Under the pieces are notes generated by a model. It did not search any database. It was not told the origin of the DNA and saw nothing but the letters and a program-made list of their open reading frames with translations. Shown here in pieces: positions 10,301 to 18,250 of a DNA stretch of 64,000 nucleotides (its first letter is position 1; the number at the start of each line of letters is the position of its first letter). Origin of the DNA: Streptomyces diastatochromogenes (GTDB lineage: Bacteria > Actinomycetota > Actinomycetes > Streptomycetales > Streptomycetaceae); the NCBI RefSeq assembly GCF_002242805.1, contig NZ_MCGQ01000007.1:248001-312000 (forward strand), in the 5' to 3' direction. Both the position numbers and the translations under genes were made by a program.

Positions 10301-10589
10301 CCGGCGCGGCGAGGACTGGGCCCGCTTCCTGCGCTGCACCCTGCTGCCGTACGGGGCGCCGGGCGGCATGGAGGTGGGTACGGCCGTCGCCCAGGAGGAG
10401 CTGGCCCAGCTGGCCCGCGCCACGCATCCGCTGCGGGACGAGAAGCTGGACGAGTGGGTACCGGCCTACGCCCTGCTGCTGGAGCGGGGCGTGAGCCTGG
10501 AGGCGGGCTGGCAGGCCTGGCGGCTGCGCATGACGCCGGACCGCCACGCCCGGGAGGTGATGGGGGTGGCGGTGCCGGCCGGGCGCTGA
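7386..10589 (+). CDS. NB-ARC ATPase with tetratricopeptide repeats (STAND protein)
   Basis: 1067 residues. A short N-terminal region with two adjacent hydrophobic segments (about 78-130) precedes an NB-ARC NTPase: Walker A GEPGAGRTT near 248, a Walker B-like VTIVLDD near 335, GSLPLALRVAG near 417 and a winged-helix-like LHDLVRAFAQARL. From about 610 to 970 there are many TPR-like units repeating RGEAWxxxxLG. Unlike AfsR/SARP relatives there is no DNA-binding or BTAD domain at the N-terminus. STAND proteins act as ATP-driven switches that oligomerise on sensing a ligand. The ATG at 7386 has GGAGGGGG upstream. Effector output is not visible unless the N-terminal membrane hairpin serves as one. 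Confidence 0.88.
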   Translation: MRDSHRVEAERLLGRAVEEEVRRSGGRTDGQLLLSRGRGALDAMAQSAAEEYETYTRALDEAEAGRLTFGQRYAREGAGTALLVAGVAAVAAAVADLSLGTGTGTAVGAGVAVGVVGAAATVVKVAGSHLPAAHHRAGAAGQPGGPEQLRLQWLTALEVRGIRPFLDQQRVLSASTGPKKTSGPALRGADKSAAARRRTVLEQSFGQLPEPAGPFAGRRQELARIRQWAQSARAATDTRPTVVVLHGEPGAGRTTLAVRAAHDLRDHFRGAVVVDLRGGSREEPPLPTRDALLHLLNRLGAPREQLLFRERSSPDQQVKRLGELYHQQLTGVPVTIVLDDASDPEQVRALVPERSDSLVLVTSRTPLELPADLVAWVHHLPVEALDTAGAEELLSAAAQDMSGPYDAESTDRIRQLCGSLPLALRVAGSSLGPRSPRQLATDLGAYGPVEPVERVLWLRYTDQPESARRLLRRLALAGRASLGAAAAAALLATDEPEATRHLAALARAGLIDHVRGSRYRLHDLVRAFAQARLLDEEDPAERTAAQERLIVNYAELADSVLRLVDGNMSTRSDRFGPHGFTSLDEALRWLDDESSFITAALRHAEGVNQAAVLNLLGALCDYCLLRGDLYRLGEISELAQAVDQGLLVRSVQWRTGIAARHLGELDKARTTLASVVDLYREAHHDAGAARALCSLGITLHHQGNLTEAAAKLQEALDLQAAEELSTDRAWTMHALAAVQRDRARLSEALDLLTRSLVLHREGGSLHGEAWAHFQLGQLALRMGDVPRAETELRAALERYGRTRDARGEAWALTQLARARLVGGDAAPAVEGLRQAAARHRENEDARGEAWTLYYLGQALEETGELDHAVRDLERSRQMFSRMRDVYGLACARHHSARVTRDQRAAQTGSLRNSGFARQLLVDARADFQRIGVAHGEAWTCLELAVVDAGNARIPQALALCDEALTLFTSYGDRRGEDWARFLRCTLLPYGAPGGMEVGTAVAQEELAQLARATHPLRDEKLDEWVPAYALLLERGVSLEAGWQAWRLRMTPDRHAREVMGVAVPAGR

Positions 10590-10593
10590 GGGG

Positions 10594-10827
10594 TCAGCCC
10601 CGCTGCGGTGTGGAGTCGGACGGCTGCTCCGACCCGGCGTCCGGGGACTCCTTGAAGTCGACCTTCTGCATGTGCTTGCTCATCGACTTCATCAGGCCCC
10701 ACACGGCCAGGGCCATCACCGCGAAGACGATGAAGCCGAGGACGCCGGGGGTGACCTTGTTCTCGTCGATTTCCTTGGCGAGGGGGACGAGATGCGTCAG
10801 TGCCAGGCTTGCGCTCATGTCAGGCAT
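10594..10827 (-). CDS. Small single-pass membrane protein adjoining mca
   Basis: 77 residues (74 if the in-frame ATG at 10818 is used). One membrane helix (GVLGFIVFAVMALAVWGLM) follows a short N-terminus; the C-terminus is polar (SPDAGSEQPSDSTPQRG). It overlaps the last bases of mca on the same strand, suggesting co-translation. From memory, a protein of this kind sits next to mca in other streptomycetes. No function known. Confidence 0.8.
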   Translation of the reverse strand: MPDMSASLALTHLVPLAKEIDENKVTPGVLGFIVFAVMALAVWGLMKSMSKHMQKVDFKESPDAGSEQPSDSTPQRG

Positions 10828-11701
10828 TGTCGCGGATGCCCGCGAAGAGGTCGTCCTCGGGGAGGGAGGTGTCGACGAGCGCCTTCGCCAGCTCGTACTC
10901 CTCCGTCGGCCAGACCGCCTTCTGCAGCTCCATCGGCACCTTGAACCAGCCGCCGTCGGGGTCGATCTGCGTGGCGTGGGCGATCAGCGCCTTGTCACGG
11001 ATCTCGAAGAAGTCCGCGCACGGGATGTGCGTGGTCAGCGTGCGCTCGGTGCGCTCGAACTCCTTCCAGCGCTTGAGCCACTCCCCGTAGGGCGAGTCCA
11101 GGCCGCGGTCGAGCATCGCCTGGTGCAGGGCCTCGGTGCGGGGGCGGTTGAAGCCCTGGTTGTAGTAGAGCTTGAGCGGCTGGTAGGCCGGGCCGTACTC
11201 GCTCTCGGGGTACTTCTCGGTGTCCGCCGCGCCCTCGAACGCCACCATCGAGATCTTGTGGGTCATGATGTGGTCGGGGTGCGGGTAGCCGCCGTTCTCG
11301 TCGTAGGTGGTGATCACCTGCGGGCGGAAGGAGCGGATCTTCCGGACCAGCTCGCCGGCCGCCTTGTCGACGTCCTCCAGGGCGAAGCAGCCCTCGGGCA
11401 GCGGCGGCAGCGGGTCGCCCTCGGGCAGGCCGGAGTCGACGAAGCCGAGCCACTCCTGCTTGATCCCGAGGATCTCGCGAGCCTCGTCCATCTCCTTCTT
11501 GCGTACCTCGTGGATGTGCTCCTCGATGTACTGGTCGCCCTGCAGCTTGGGGTTGAGGATGGACCCGCGCTCTCCGCCGGTGCACGTCACCACCAGCACG
11601 TCCACCCCCTCGGACACGTACTTCGCCATGGTCGCCGCGCCCTTGCTCGACTCGTCGTCGGGGTGCGCGTGCACGGCCATCAGTCGCAGCTGGTCAGTCA
11701 A
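10820..11701 (-). CDS. mca: Mycothiol S-conjugate amidase Mca
   Basis: 293-residue LmbE-like metalloamidase. The zinc motif HPDDE is near residue 12, with a second set GGYPHPDH near 155. Mca cleaves mycothiol S-conjugates of electrophiles, releasing a mercapturic acid for export and GlcN-inositol for mycothiol recycling; it is a cytosolic detoxification enzyme specific to actinomycetes. The length and the TCTGGERGSILNPKL segment distinguish it from the deacetylase MshB less certainly than a tree would, but Mca is the better match. The small membrane protein gene follows with overlap. Confidence 0.93.
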   Translation of the reverse strand: MTDQLRLMAVHAHPDDESSKGAATMAKYVSEGVDVLVVTCTGGERGSILNPKLQGDQYIEEHIHEVRKKEMDEAREILGIKQEWLGFVDSGLPEGDPLPPLPEGCFALEDVDKAAGELVRKIRSFRPQVITTYDENGGYPHPDHIMTHKISMVAFEGAADTEKYPESEYGPAYQPLKLYYNQGFNRPRTEALHQAMLDRGLDSPYGEWLKRWKEFERTERTLTTHIPCADFFEIRDKALIAHATQIDPDGGWFKVPMELQKAVWPTEEYELAKALVDTSLPEDDLFAGIRDNA

Positions 11702-11805
11702 GACACTCGATCCTCGTATGTCGGCGCCCCCGCGTCTTGGGGTGCGTTCGGCGGCTTCTATAGTGACCGAATCGGGGGGCGAATAATTCCGCGGAGAGGA
11801 CGATC

Positions 11806-12204
11806 ATGAGCACGGCGAGCACGCGGCTGCCCGAGGGCCGCTACGGTCGCTCCTCGGACGAGCGTGCCGACCGCAAGCTCAAGATCGCCGGATCCGTGCT
11901 GGGCGCCCTCCTGCTCGCACTGGTCGGCTACTTCGCCTACCACTACGTCGCGCAGAACGAGATCAGCGCCCAGGTGATCACCTTCCAGGCCTCGGACGAC
12001 GCGGTCAAGGTGCATCTGGAGGTCCACAAGGACTCCGGCGCCACCGGCTACTGCACCCTGCGCTCCCAGTCGGCGGACGGTGCCGAGGTGGGCCGGGCGG
12101 ACTTCCGCTTCACGGGTTCGGCCACGCGCATCGACAAGGTCGTCACGCTCCGTACGACGGCCGAGGGGACGACGGCCGAGCTGCTCGGCTGCCACGCCGG
12201 CTGA
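11806..12204 (+). CDS. DUF4307 membrane-anchored protein
   Basis: 132 residues: an N-terminal cytosolic segment with LPEGRYGRS, one membrane helix (IAGSVLGALLLALVGYFAYHYV) and an extracytoplasmic beta-rich domain with two cysteines (GYCTLRSQS and LLGCHAG). This is the actinobacterial DUF4307 layout, function unknown. A GGAGAGGA ribosome site precedes ATG 11806. It diverges from mca. Confidence 0.85.
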   Translation: MSTASTRLPEGRYGRSSDERADRKLKIAGSVLGALLLALVGYFAYHYVAQNEISAQVITFQASDDAVKVHLEVHKDSGATGYCTLRSQSADGAEVGRADFRFTGSATRIDKVVTLRTTAEGTTAELLGCHAG

Positions 12205-12215
12205 TCCTTCACTCG

Positions 12216-12241
12216 CAATGCATATGCTCTGACCTGCATTG
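12216..12241. promoter_or_regulatory. CAATGCA/TGCATTG inverted repeat in the greA upstream region
   Basis: Perfect 7-bp arms with a 12-nt loop just after the DUF4307 stop. Could be a weak terminator hairpin or an operator. It begins a conspicuously AT-rich stretch of about 130 bp that contains a likely greA promoter with -10 TAGGCT (12289-12294). Confidence 0.35.
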
Positions 12242-12375
12242 ATGAGATTCTGATGGCTTATGTCCTCCCCCTTCTGGCATTGAATTGTTAGGCTCGTGGT
12301 TTCGCCCATCCAAGAGGGAACATTCTTCTGGGTAGGGCGATGCTTTGTATTCCCAGTACCGACGAGGAGCACCCT

Positions 12376-12876
12376 GTGACCCAGACCAGCGAGAACGTCA
12401 CCTGGCTGACCCAGGAGGCGTACAACAAGCTCAAGGACGAGCTTGAGTACCTTACTGGTCCTGCGCGCACGGAGATCGCCGCCAAGATCGCGGCCGCGCG
12501 CGAGGAGGGCGACCTGCGCGAGAACGGCGGGTACCACGCTGCCAAGGAGGAGCAGGGCAAGCAGGAGCTGCGCGTGCGCCAGCTGACCCAGCTTCTGGAG
12601 GGCGCCCAGGTCGGCGAGGCCCCGGTCTCCGCCGACGGTGCCGTCGCGCCGGGCATGGTCGTCACGATCGCCTTCGACGGCGACGAGGACGACACGATGA
12701 CGTTCCTGCTCGCCTCCCGCGAGTACGCGAGCGCCGACATCGAGACGTACTCGCCGCAGTCCCCGCTGGGCGCCGGTGTCATCGGCCACAAGGTCGGCGA
12801 GGACGCGGCGTACGAGCTGCCGAACGGCAAGAAGGCCTCGGTGCGGATCCTGAAGGCCGAGCCGTACTCGGGCTGA
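12376..12876 (+). CDS. greA: Transcription elongation factor GreA
   Basis: 166 residues, the usual GreA size. The N-terminal coiled coil carries the acidic tip EGDLRENGGYHAAKEEQ that enters the RNA polymerase secondary channel and stimulates cleavage of backtracked RNA; the C-terminal FKBP-like domain ends QSPLGxxVIGHKVGE. GTG at 12376 with AGGAG six bases upstream is preferred over the ATG at 12340. A strong hairpin follows the stop. Confidence 0.95.
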   Translation: MTQTSENVTWLTQEAYNKLKDELEYLTGPARTEIAAKIAAAREEGDLRENGGYHAAKEEQGKQELRVRQLTQLLEGAQVGEAPVSADGAVAPGMVVTIAFDGDEDDTMTFLLASREYASADIETYSPQSPLGAGVIGHKVGEDAAYELPNGKKASVRILKAEPYSG

Positions 12877-12897
12877 TCCCACCCACTGGTTCGCATC

Positions 12898-12930
12898 GCG
12901 CCCCCGGCGTCCGCGTGACACCGGGGGCGC
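12898..12930 (+). terminator. greA terminator hairpin
   Basis: GCGCCCCCGG pairs perfectly with CCGGGGGCGC across a 13-nt loop, 21 nt after the greA stop. No T tract follows, as is common for Streptomyces terminators. Confidence 0.7.
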
Positions 12931-13065
12931 TGCCATGTCGTCGTGCGGCCGGGGGTTAGCCCTACCTGGAGCTGGGCGGGTAGCACGATCGTCCCGCGCG
13001 GTCGCTTCCGGAGATGCTGGGCCCATCAGCCGGTGGTTACCCAATGATTCCGGGGGAGTTGGCTC

Positions 13066-14229
13066 GTGCGTGAGCAGGCATGGCAGAGGTTTCGTTCGTC
13101 CGGGCGGCGGAGTGGCCGGCGCAGAGCCGTGCCGGCCGCGGCCGCGGTGGCCGTCGGCGTCATGACGATGGGCGCCCTGGCCCCGCCCGCGGCGTCTGCC
13201 GCCGCCAGGCCGCACACCATCCAGAAGGACCTGAACGCGCTGGTGCGCACAGACGGCGTGCCCGCCGCGCTGGCGAGCGTCCAAGACCGTGACAGCCGTA
13301 CCCGCACCTACACCGCAGGGGTCGGCGACCTGGCCACCGGTACGAAGGTGCCCCGGGACGGTCAGGTGCGCATCGGCAGCAACACCAAGACGTTCACGGC
13401 GGTGGTCGTCCTGCAACTGGTCGGTGAAGGCAGGATCGGCCTCGATGCCCCGGTCGACACCTATCTGCCCGGTCTCCTCCGCGGGGACGGGATCGACGGA
13501 CGCCACATCACCGTCCGCCAACTGCTCCAGCACACCAGCGGACTTCCCAACTACAGCAAGTACCTCAGCGACGACATCCGCTACTACGACCCCCGCGAAC
13601 TCCTCGACCTCGCTCTGCAGCACGAGGCCGACTTCGCCCCCGGCACGAAATGGGCCTACAGCAACACGAACTACCTGGTGGCGGGCCTGATCGTGCAGAA
13701 CGTCACCGGCCGTCCCCTCGCCGAGGAGATCGACCGGCGCGTCATCCGGCGCATCGGCCTGCGCCACACCTACTTCCCCGCCCCGGGAGAGGTGACGATC
13801 CGGGAGCGCCATCCCAGGGGTTACTACCAGGATTCGGCAGGCGCGCCCCTGGTCGACGCCACGGAATGGGACCCTTCCTGGGCCTGGGCCGCGGGCCAGA
13901 TGGTGTCCACCGGCTCCGACCTGAACCGGTTCTTCACCGCGCTGTTGGCCGGCCGCCTTCTCCCTAAGGCCCAGCTCGACCAGATGCGCACCACCGTCCC
14001 GGCCGGTTACCCCTTTCCCGCCGGTGCCCGTTACGGGCTGGGACTCGTCAGCACACCGCTGTCGTGCGGCGGTGTGTACTGGGGCCACGGCGGCAGCATG
14101 ACGGGATACGAGACCCGGGGCGGCGCCACCGAGGACGGCCGCGCGGCCGACGTCGCCGTGACCATGCAGCCGAGCCAGGCGACCAAGGAGCGGATGGACG
14201 GTGTCGTGGACACCGCCCTGTGCCGCTGA
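13066..14229 (+). CDS. Secreted serine hydrolase, class C beta-lactamase / D-Ala-D-Ala carboxypeptidase family
   Basis: 387 residues with an Arg-rich N-terminus and hydrophobic signal segment ending AAS-AAAR. Catalytic motifs: SNTK (SxxK) near residue 105, YSNTNY (YxN) near 200 and HGGSMTGY (HxG box) near 345. The family includes DD-carboxypeptidases, esterases and beta-lactamases; substrate is uncertain. GTG 13066 lies seven bases after GGGGGAG. Several arginines in the signal peptide leave Tat export possible, but a clear SRRxFLK motif is missing. Confidence 0.88.
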   Translation: MREQAWQRFRSSGRRSGRRRAVPAAAAVAVGVMTMGALAPPAASAAARPHTIQKDLNALVRTDGVPAALASVQDRDSRTRTYTAGVGDLATGTKVPRDGQVRIGSNTKTFTAVVVLQLVGEGRIGLDAPVDTYLPGLLRGDGIDGRHITVRQLLQHTSGLPNYSKYLSDDIRYYDPRELLDLALQHEADFAPGTKWAYSNTNYLVAGLIVQNVTGRPLAEEIDRRVIRRIGLRHTYFPAPGEVTIRERHPRGYYQDSAGAPLVDATEWDPSWAWAAGQMVSTGSDLNRFFTALLAGRLLPKAQLDQMRTTVPAGYPFPAGARYGLGLVSTPLSCGGVYWGHGGSMTGYETRGGATEDGRAADVAVTMQPSQATKERMDGVVDTALCR

Positions 14230-14239
14230 ACCGCGTGCG

Positions 14240-14272
14240 GGATCCGCCGTCGCCGCGAGCGACGGCGGATCC
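14240..14272. terminator. Bidirectional terminator between convergent genes
   Basis: Perfect 14-bp stem (14240-14253 with 14259-14272, arm starting GGATCCGCCG) and a 5-nt loop, filling the gap between the serine hydrolase and the ABC permease genes that converge on it. Confidence 0.75.
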
Positions 14273-14273
14273 G

Positions 14274-15125
14274 TCAGCCGGCCGCCCGGCGGTACTTGCG
14301 GACCGCCAGCGTACGGAAGACCAGGATGATCACGACCGACCAGATCAGCGAGGCCCACACCGGGTGCTGCATGGGCCAGGCGTCGGACGCCTGGAAGCCC
14401 GGGGGAAGGTTGCCGAACAGCTCACGGCTCGCCTGCACGGTGGCGCTGAACGGGTTCCACTCCGCGATGTGCCGCAGGAAGGACGGCATCTGGTTCGCGT
14501 CCACGAACGCGTTCGAGATGAACGTCAGCGGAAACAGCCAGATCAGGCCGCCCGAGGTCGCCGCTTCAGGAGTGCGCACGGACAGGCCGATGAGCGCGCC
14601 GATCCACGAGAACGCGTACCCGAGCAGCAGAAGCAGGCAGAATCCGGCGAGCACCTTGCCGACGTTCTCGTGCGTGCGCCAGCCGACGACCAGGGCGACG
14701 ACCGCCAGGACGACAAGGGTGAGTGACGTCTGCACCAGGTCGGCGATGGTGCGTCCGGTCAGCACCGCACCACGCGCCATCGGCAGGGAGCGGAAGCGGT
14801 CGATGAGCCCCTTGTGCATGTCGTCGGCGATGCCCGCACCCGCGCCCGCCGTGGCGAACGTGACGGTCTGGGCGAAGATGCCGGCCATCAGGAACTCGCG
14901 GTAGGCCTGGGTGGAGGTGGAGGAGCCGACCTGGATCGAGCCGCCGAACACGTAGGTGAACAGCACCACGAACATGATCGGCTGTATCAGCCCGAAGATC
15001 ACCATTTCCGGGATCCGGGACATCCGGATCAGGTTGCGTTTCGCGACGATCAGCGAGTCGCGGATGGACCGGCCGATGGGGTTGCCGGGTGCCGCGATGC
15101 GGACGGTGTCGGTGACGGCACTCAT
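14274..15125 (-). CDS. ABC-2 type transporter permease (DrrB-like)
   Basis: 283 residues with about six membrane helices; the ABC-2 signature region (IADLVQTSLTLVVLAVVALVVG) and the EMVIFGLIQPIMFVVLFTYVFGG segment are typical of DrrB/daunorubicin-resistance permeases. It overlaps the ATPase stop by 4 nt (ATGA), forming a two-gene exporter. Substrate unknown; related pairs export drugs, lipids or antibiotics. Confidence 0.9.
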   Translation of the reverse strand: MSAVTDTVRIAAPGNPIGRSIRDSLIVAKRNLIRMSRIPEMVIFGLIQPIMFVVLFTYVFGGSIQVGSSTSTQAYREFLMAGIFAQTVTFATAGAGAGIADDMHKGLIDRFRSLPMARGAVLTGRTIADLVQTSLTLVVLAVVALVVGWRTHENVGKVLAGFCLLLLLGYAFSWIGALIGLSVRTPEAATSGGLIWLFPLTFISNAFVDANQMPSFLRHIAEWNPFSATVQASRELFGNLPPGFQASDAWPMQHPVWASLIWSVVIILVFRTLAVRKYRRAAG

Positions 15126-16108
15126 TTCTTCACGGCCTCCTTGCCGTTCGCCCGGTCCTGGTCGGCGGCCTCGGCCATGTGTCCGGTCAGGGACAGGAAG
15201 ACGTCGTCGAGGGTCGGGCGGCGCAGCCCGATGTCGTCCATCTCGATCCCGCGGGTGTCCAGCTCCCGGATGACCTCGGCGAGCAGCTTGGCGCCGCCGG
15301 TGACGGGGACGGTGAGCTTGCGGGTGTGCTCCTCGACCGTCGTCTCGCCCTTGCCGAAGCCCCGCAGGACCTCGACGGCGGTCTGTATGTGCTCGCGCTC
15401 GTGCACCACGACCTCGACGCGCTCGCCGCCGGTGCGGGCCTTGAGCTGGTCGGAGGTGCCCTTGGCGATGACCCGGCCGTGGTCGACGACCGCGATGTCA
15501 TGGGCGAGATGGTCGGCCTCTTCCAGGTACTGCGTGGTCAGCAGCAGCGTCGTACCGCCGGAGACGAGCTGTTTGATGACCTCCCACAGCTGCTGGCGGT
15601 TGCGCGGGTCGAGGCCGGTGGTCGGCTCGTCCATGAACATCACGGGCGGTGAGACCACGAGGGCGGCGGCCAGGTCGAGCCGGCGGCGCATGCCTCCGGA
15701 GTACGTCTTGGCGGGGCGGTCGGCCGCGTCCGCGAGGTGGAACTGCTCGAGCAGTTCGGCCGCGCGCTGCCGGGCCGCCCTGGCCCTCATCTGGTAGAGC
15801 TGCCCCACCATCTGCAGGTTCTCCCGGCCGGTCAGGTACTCGTCGACCGCCGCGAACTGGCCGGACAGGCCGATGGAGCGGCGGACCGTGTCGGGGTGCT
15901 TGAGGACGTCCACACCCGCGACGACCGCCCGGCCGCTGTCGGGGCGCAGCAGTGTGGTCAGGCACCGGACCGTCGTCGTCTTGCCGGCGCCGTTCGGCCC
16001 GAGCAGGCCGAGGACCGTGCCCTCGGGGACATCGAGGTCGACGCCGTCCAGTGCCCTTACGTCGCCGAAGGTCTTCACCAGACCTTCGGCATAGATGGCG
16101 CCTGGCAT
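15122..16108 (-). CDS. ABC transporter ATP-binding protein (DrrA-like)
   Basis: 328 residues. Walker A GPNGAGKTT near 43, signature YSGGMRRRLDLA near 147, Walker B VMFMDEPTTGLD, and a C-terminal DrrA-type extension ending in the LDDVFLSLTGH motif region. ATG at 16108 is chosen because GGAG lies six bases upstream; a longer reading frame from 16273 would start inside the promoter. Cotranscribed with the permease. The promoter contains a palindrome likely bound by a repressor not encoded next to it. Confidence 0.92.
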   Translation of the reverse strand: MPGAIYAEGLVKTFGDVRALDGVDLDVPEGTVLGLLGPNGAGKTTTVRCLTTLLRPDSGRAVVAGVDVLKHPDTVRRSIGLSGQFAAVDEYLTGRENLQMVGQLYQMRARAARQRAAELLEQFHLADAADRPAKTYSGGMRRRLDLAAALVVSPPVMFMDEPTTGLDPRNRQQLWEVIKQLVSGGTTLLLTTQYLEEADHLAHDIAVVDHGRVIAKGTSDQLKARTGGERVEVVVHEREHIQTAVEVLRGFGKGETTVEEHTRKLTVPVTGGAKLLAEVIRELDTRGIEMDDIGLRRPTLDDVFLSLTGHMAEAADQDRANGKEAVKK

Positions 16109-16273
16109 ATGAGTCTCCACGTCATCGGGGATCGTTCGGGACAGGGTGGGGGGTTGCGGAAAAGCGTAGGTTTGTCCGCTCGGCGCCGCCTGTTGTTTTC
16201 CACCAGGGGCTTTCCGCGCGCGAACCGGCGGACAGACGGCCGACGGATCGGCGTACCGGCAGCCACGCGACAC

Positions 16274-16302
16274 ACCATAACGCGATGTATCGCGTCTCTC
16301 AA
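16274..16302 (-). promoter_or_regulatory. drrAB-like promoter with operator palindrome in the spacer
   Basis: On the minus strand TTGAGA (16297-16302) and TATGGT (16274-16279) are separated by exactly 17 nt. Inside the spacer is the perfect palindrome ACGCGAT-GT-ATCGCGT (16280-16295). This is the classical placement for a TetR- or PadR-type repressor. The leader to the ATG would be about 160 nt. Confidence 0.65.
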
Positions 16303-16350
16303 TGGTTTTCCCCGAACGAGTGACACCACCGCTTCGGGCCTGGGCCGGCC

Positions 16351-17580
16351 TCAGTCGATGACCGTGTAGCCCGCCTCGCGCAGGGCCTGGCCGACCTCGG
16401 CGCAGTGCGCCGGTCCCTTCGTCTCGAGGTGCAGCTCCACCTCCGCCTCCGTGAGCCCGAGCCGGGGATCGGTTCGTACATGGCTCACGTCGAGGACGTT
16501 AGCGTCGACCACTGACAACACCCCGAGGAGCGTGGCGAGGGCGCCCGGACGGTCGGTCAGCCGCAGCCGAACGGCCAGGTAGCGGCCCTGCGCGGCCATG
16601 CCGTGGCGCAGCACCCGCTGCAGCAGGACCGGGTCGACGTTGCCGCCGGAGAGGACGGCGACGACCGGGCCGGGGAAGGCCCCGGGCTCGCCGAGCAGGG
16701 CCGCGACCGGGCTCGCCCCGGCCGGTTCCACGACCAGCTTGGCCCGCTCCAGGCACAGCAGCAGCGCGGCCGACAGCTGGTCCTCGCTCACCGTGCGGAC
16801 CTCGTCCACCAGCTCCTCGACGATCTCGAACGGCACGAGGCCCGGCCGCCCCACCCTGATGCCGTCGGCCATCGTCGCCGGGTTCCGCACCGACACGGGA
16901 CGGCCGGCCGCGAGCGAGGGCGGGTAGGCCGCGGCGCCCTCCGCCTGCACCCCGACGATCCGCACGTCCGGCCGCAGCGCCTTCACCGCGACCGCGATGC
17001 CGGCCGCCAGCCCGCCGCCGCCGACGCCGACGACGATCGTGCGCACCTCCGGGCACTGCTCCAGGATCTCCAGGCCGACCGTGCCCTGACCAGCGATGAC
17101 GTCCGGGTGGTCGAAGGGGTGGATGAACACCGCGCCCGTCTGCTCCGCGTACTCCTGGGCGGCGGCCAGCGTCTCGTCGACCACCTGGCCGTGCAGGCGC
17201 ACCTCGGCGCCGTAGTCCCGGGTCGCGCTGATCTTCGGCAGCGGGGCGCCCTGCGGCATGAACACGGTGGCGTGCACACCGAGCAGCGCGGAGGCGAGCG
17301 CCACCCCCTGCGCGTGGTTACCGGCGCTCGCGGCCACCACCCCGGCGGCACGTTCCTCCGGCAGCAGCCCGGCGATCCGGACATAAGCGCCGCGCAGCTT
17401 GAACGAGCCGGTCCGCTGCAGGTTCTCGCACTTGAAGTGCACCGGCGCGCCGACCAGCTGGGACAGGTGCCTGCTGCCCTCCATCGCCGTCACGCGTGCC
17501 ACACCGGAGAGCATCTTCTGGGCTCCGCGCACATCGTCGAGGGTGACGGAGCGCAAGGAGTCAGTCGGGCCGTAGCTCAT
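16351..17580 (-). CDS. ilvA: Threonine ammonia-lyase (threonine dehydratase)
   Basis: 409 residues. PLP fold-type II: Schiff-base lysine in SFKLRGAY near 60, SAGNHAQG, the phosphate cup GVGGGGLAAG and SGGNVDP. The last 75 residues form a single ACT domain (RLRLTDRPGALATLLGVL), the short form rather than the two-ACT E. coli IlvA. It deaminates threonine to 2-oxobutyrate, feeding isoleucine and propionyl-CoA. GAGACT lies six bases before the ATG, which hints at a leaderless transcript, but no -35 is evident. Confidence 0.93.
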   Translation of the reverse strand: MSYGPTDSLRSVTLDDVRGAQKMLSGVARVTAMEGSRHLSQLVGAPVHFKCENLQRTGSFKLRGAYVRIAGLLPEERAAGVVAASAGNHAQGVALASALLGVHATVFMPQGAPLPKISATRDYGAEVRLHGQVVDETLAAAQEYAEQTGAVFIHPFDHPDVIAGQGTVGLEILEQCPEVRTIVVGVGGGGLAAGIAVAVKALRPDVRIVGVQAEGAAAYPPSLAAGRPVSVRNPATMADGIRVGRPGLVPFEIVEELVDEVRTVSEDQLSAALLLCLERAKLVVEPAGASPVAALLGEPGAFPGPVVAVLSGGNVDPVLLQRVLRHGMAAQGRYLAVRLRLTDRPGALATLLGVLSVVDANVLDVSHVRTDPRLGLTEAEVELHLETKGPAHCAEVGQALREAGYTVID

Positions 17581-17724
17581 GACTCAAGTCTCGCAGTTCA
17601 CGGTCGCACACGGCGGGTGTGACCAAGCTCCGAGACCGGTTTGGTCAGCGCTGGTACGGCCCGCCCCCGGGCCGCGTACCCTGTCCCCCAACCCAGCAGC
17701 CCTTCATGAAGCGAGCCTCCGGCC

Positions 17725-18246
17725 ATGCCCACAACACCTGAAATGTCGATGGACATGACGACCGTCGGTGACACCGGTCTTCTCGACACCCTCCAGCACG
17801 AGGTGGCGGTGTTCGCCCGCCGTGCCGAACAGACCCGGCTCGGCGGCGTCGGACAGGTGCGCAACTCCATGGACCGCGCCGCGTACCTGCTGCTCAACCG
17901 CCTCGACAAGGAAGGCCCGATGGGCGTCAAGGCGCTCGCCGCGAGCATGGGGATCGACTCCTCCACGGTCACCCGGCAGGTGGCCCCGCTGGTCGACACC
18001 GGGCTCGTCAAGCGCACCTCGCACCCGGAGGACGGGCGGGCGGTGGTGCTCCAGCTGTCCCCGCGGGGGTCCTCGCGACTGGAGGAAGTCCGGTCGTCGA
18101 GGCGTCAGTTGATGGCCGAGCTGACACACGACTGGGCGCCGGAGGAGCGCGAGCAGTTCTGCACGCTCCTCACGCGCTTCAACACCGCGCTCTCCTCGCG
18201 GATGGCGATCCAGGTGCCGTCCTCGGAGCAGCCGTCGACGGCCTGA
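17725..18246 (+). CDS. MarR family transcriptional regulator
   Basis: 173 residues. MarR winged helix: GPMGVKALAASMGIDSSTVTRQVAPLVDTGLVKR with the wing HPEDGRAVVLQLS. Flanking helices form the dimer. It diverges from ilvA with a 144-bp gap, where TACCCT (about 17678) is a -10-like element. Effector unknown. Confidence 0.9.
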   Translation: MPTTPEMSMDMTTVGDTGLLDTLQHEVAVFARRAEQTRLGGVGQVRNSMDRAAYLLLNRLDKEGPMGVKALAASMGIDSSTVTRQVAPLVDTGLVKRTSHPEDGRAVVLQLSPRGSSRLEEVRSSRRQLMAELTHDWAPEEREQFCTLLTRFNTALSSRMAIQVPSSEQPSTA

Positions 18247-18250
18247 GGCC

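Noticed and set aside
7629..10547. 972-residue minus-strand frame opposite the NB-ARC gene
   Set aside because: Low-complexity Arg/Gln/Gly product without motifs; the plus-strand frame has Walker and TPR motifs.
11758..14358. 866-residue minus-strand frame covering DUF4307, greA and the serine hydrolase
   Set aside because: It spans three real plus-strand genes and an AT-rich gap; its product has no domain structure.
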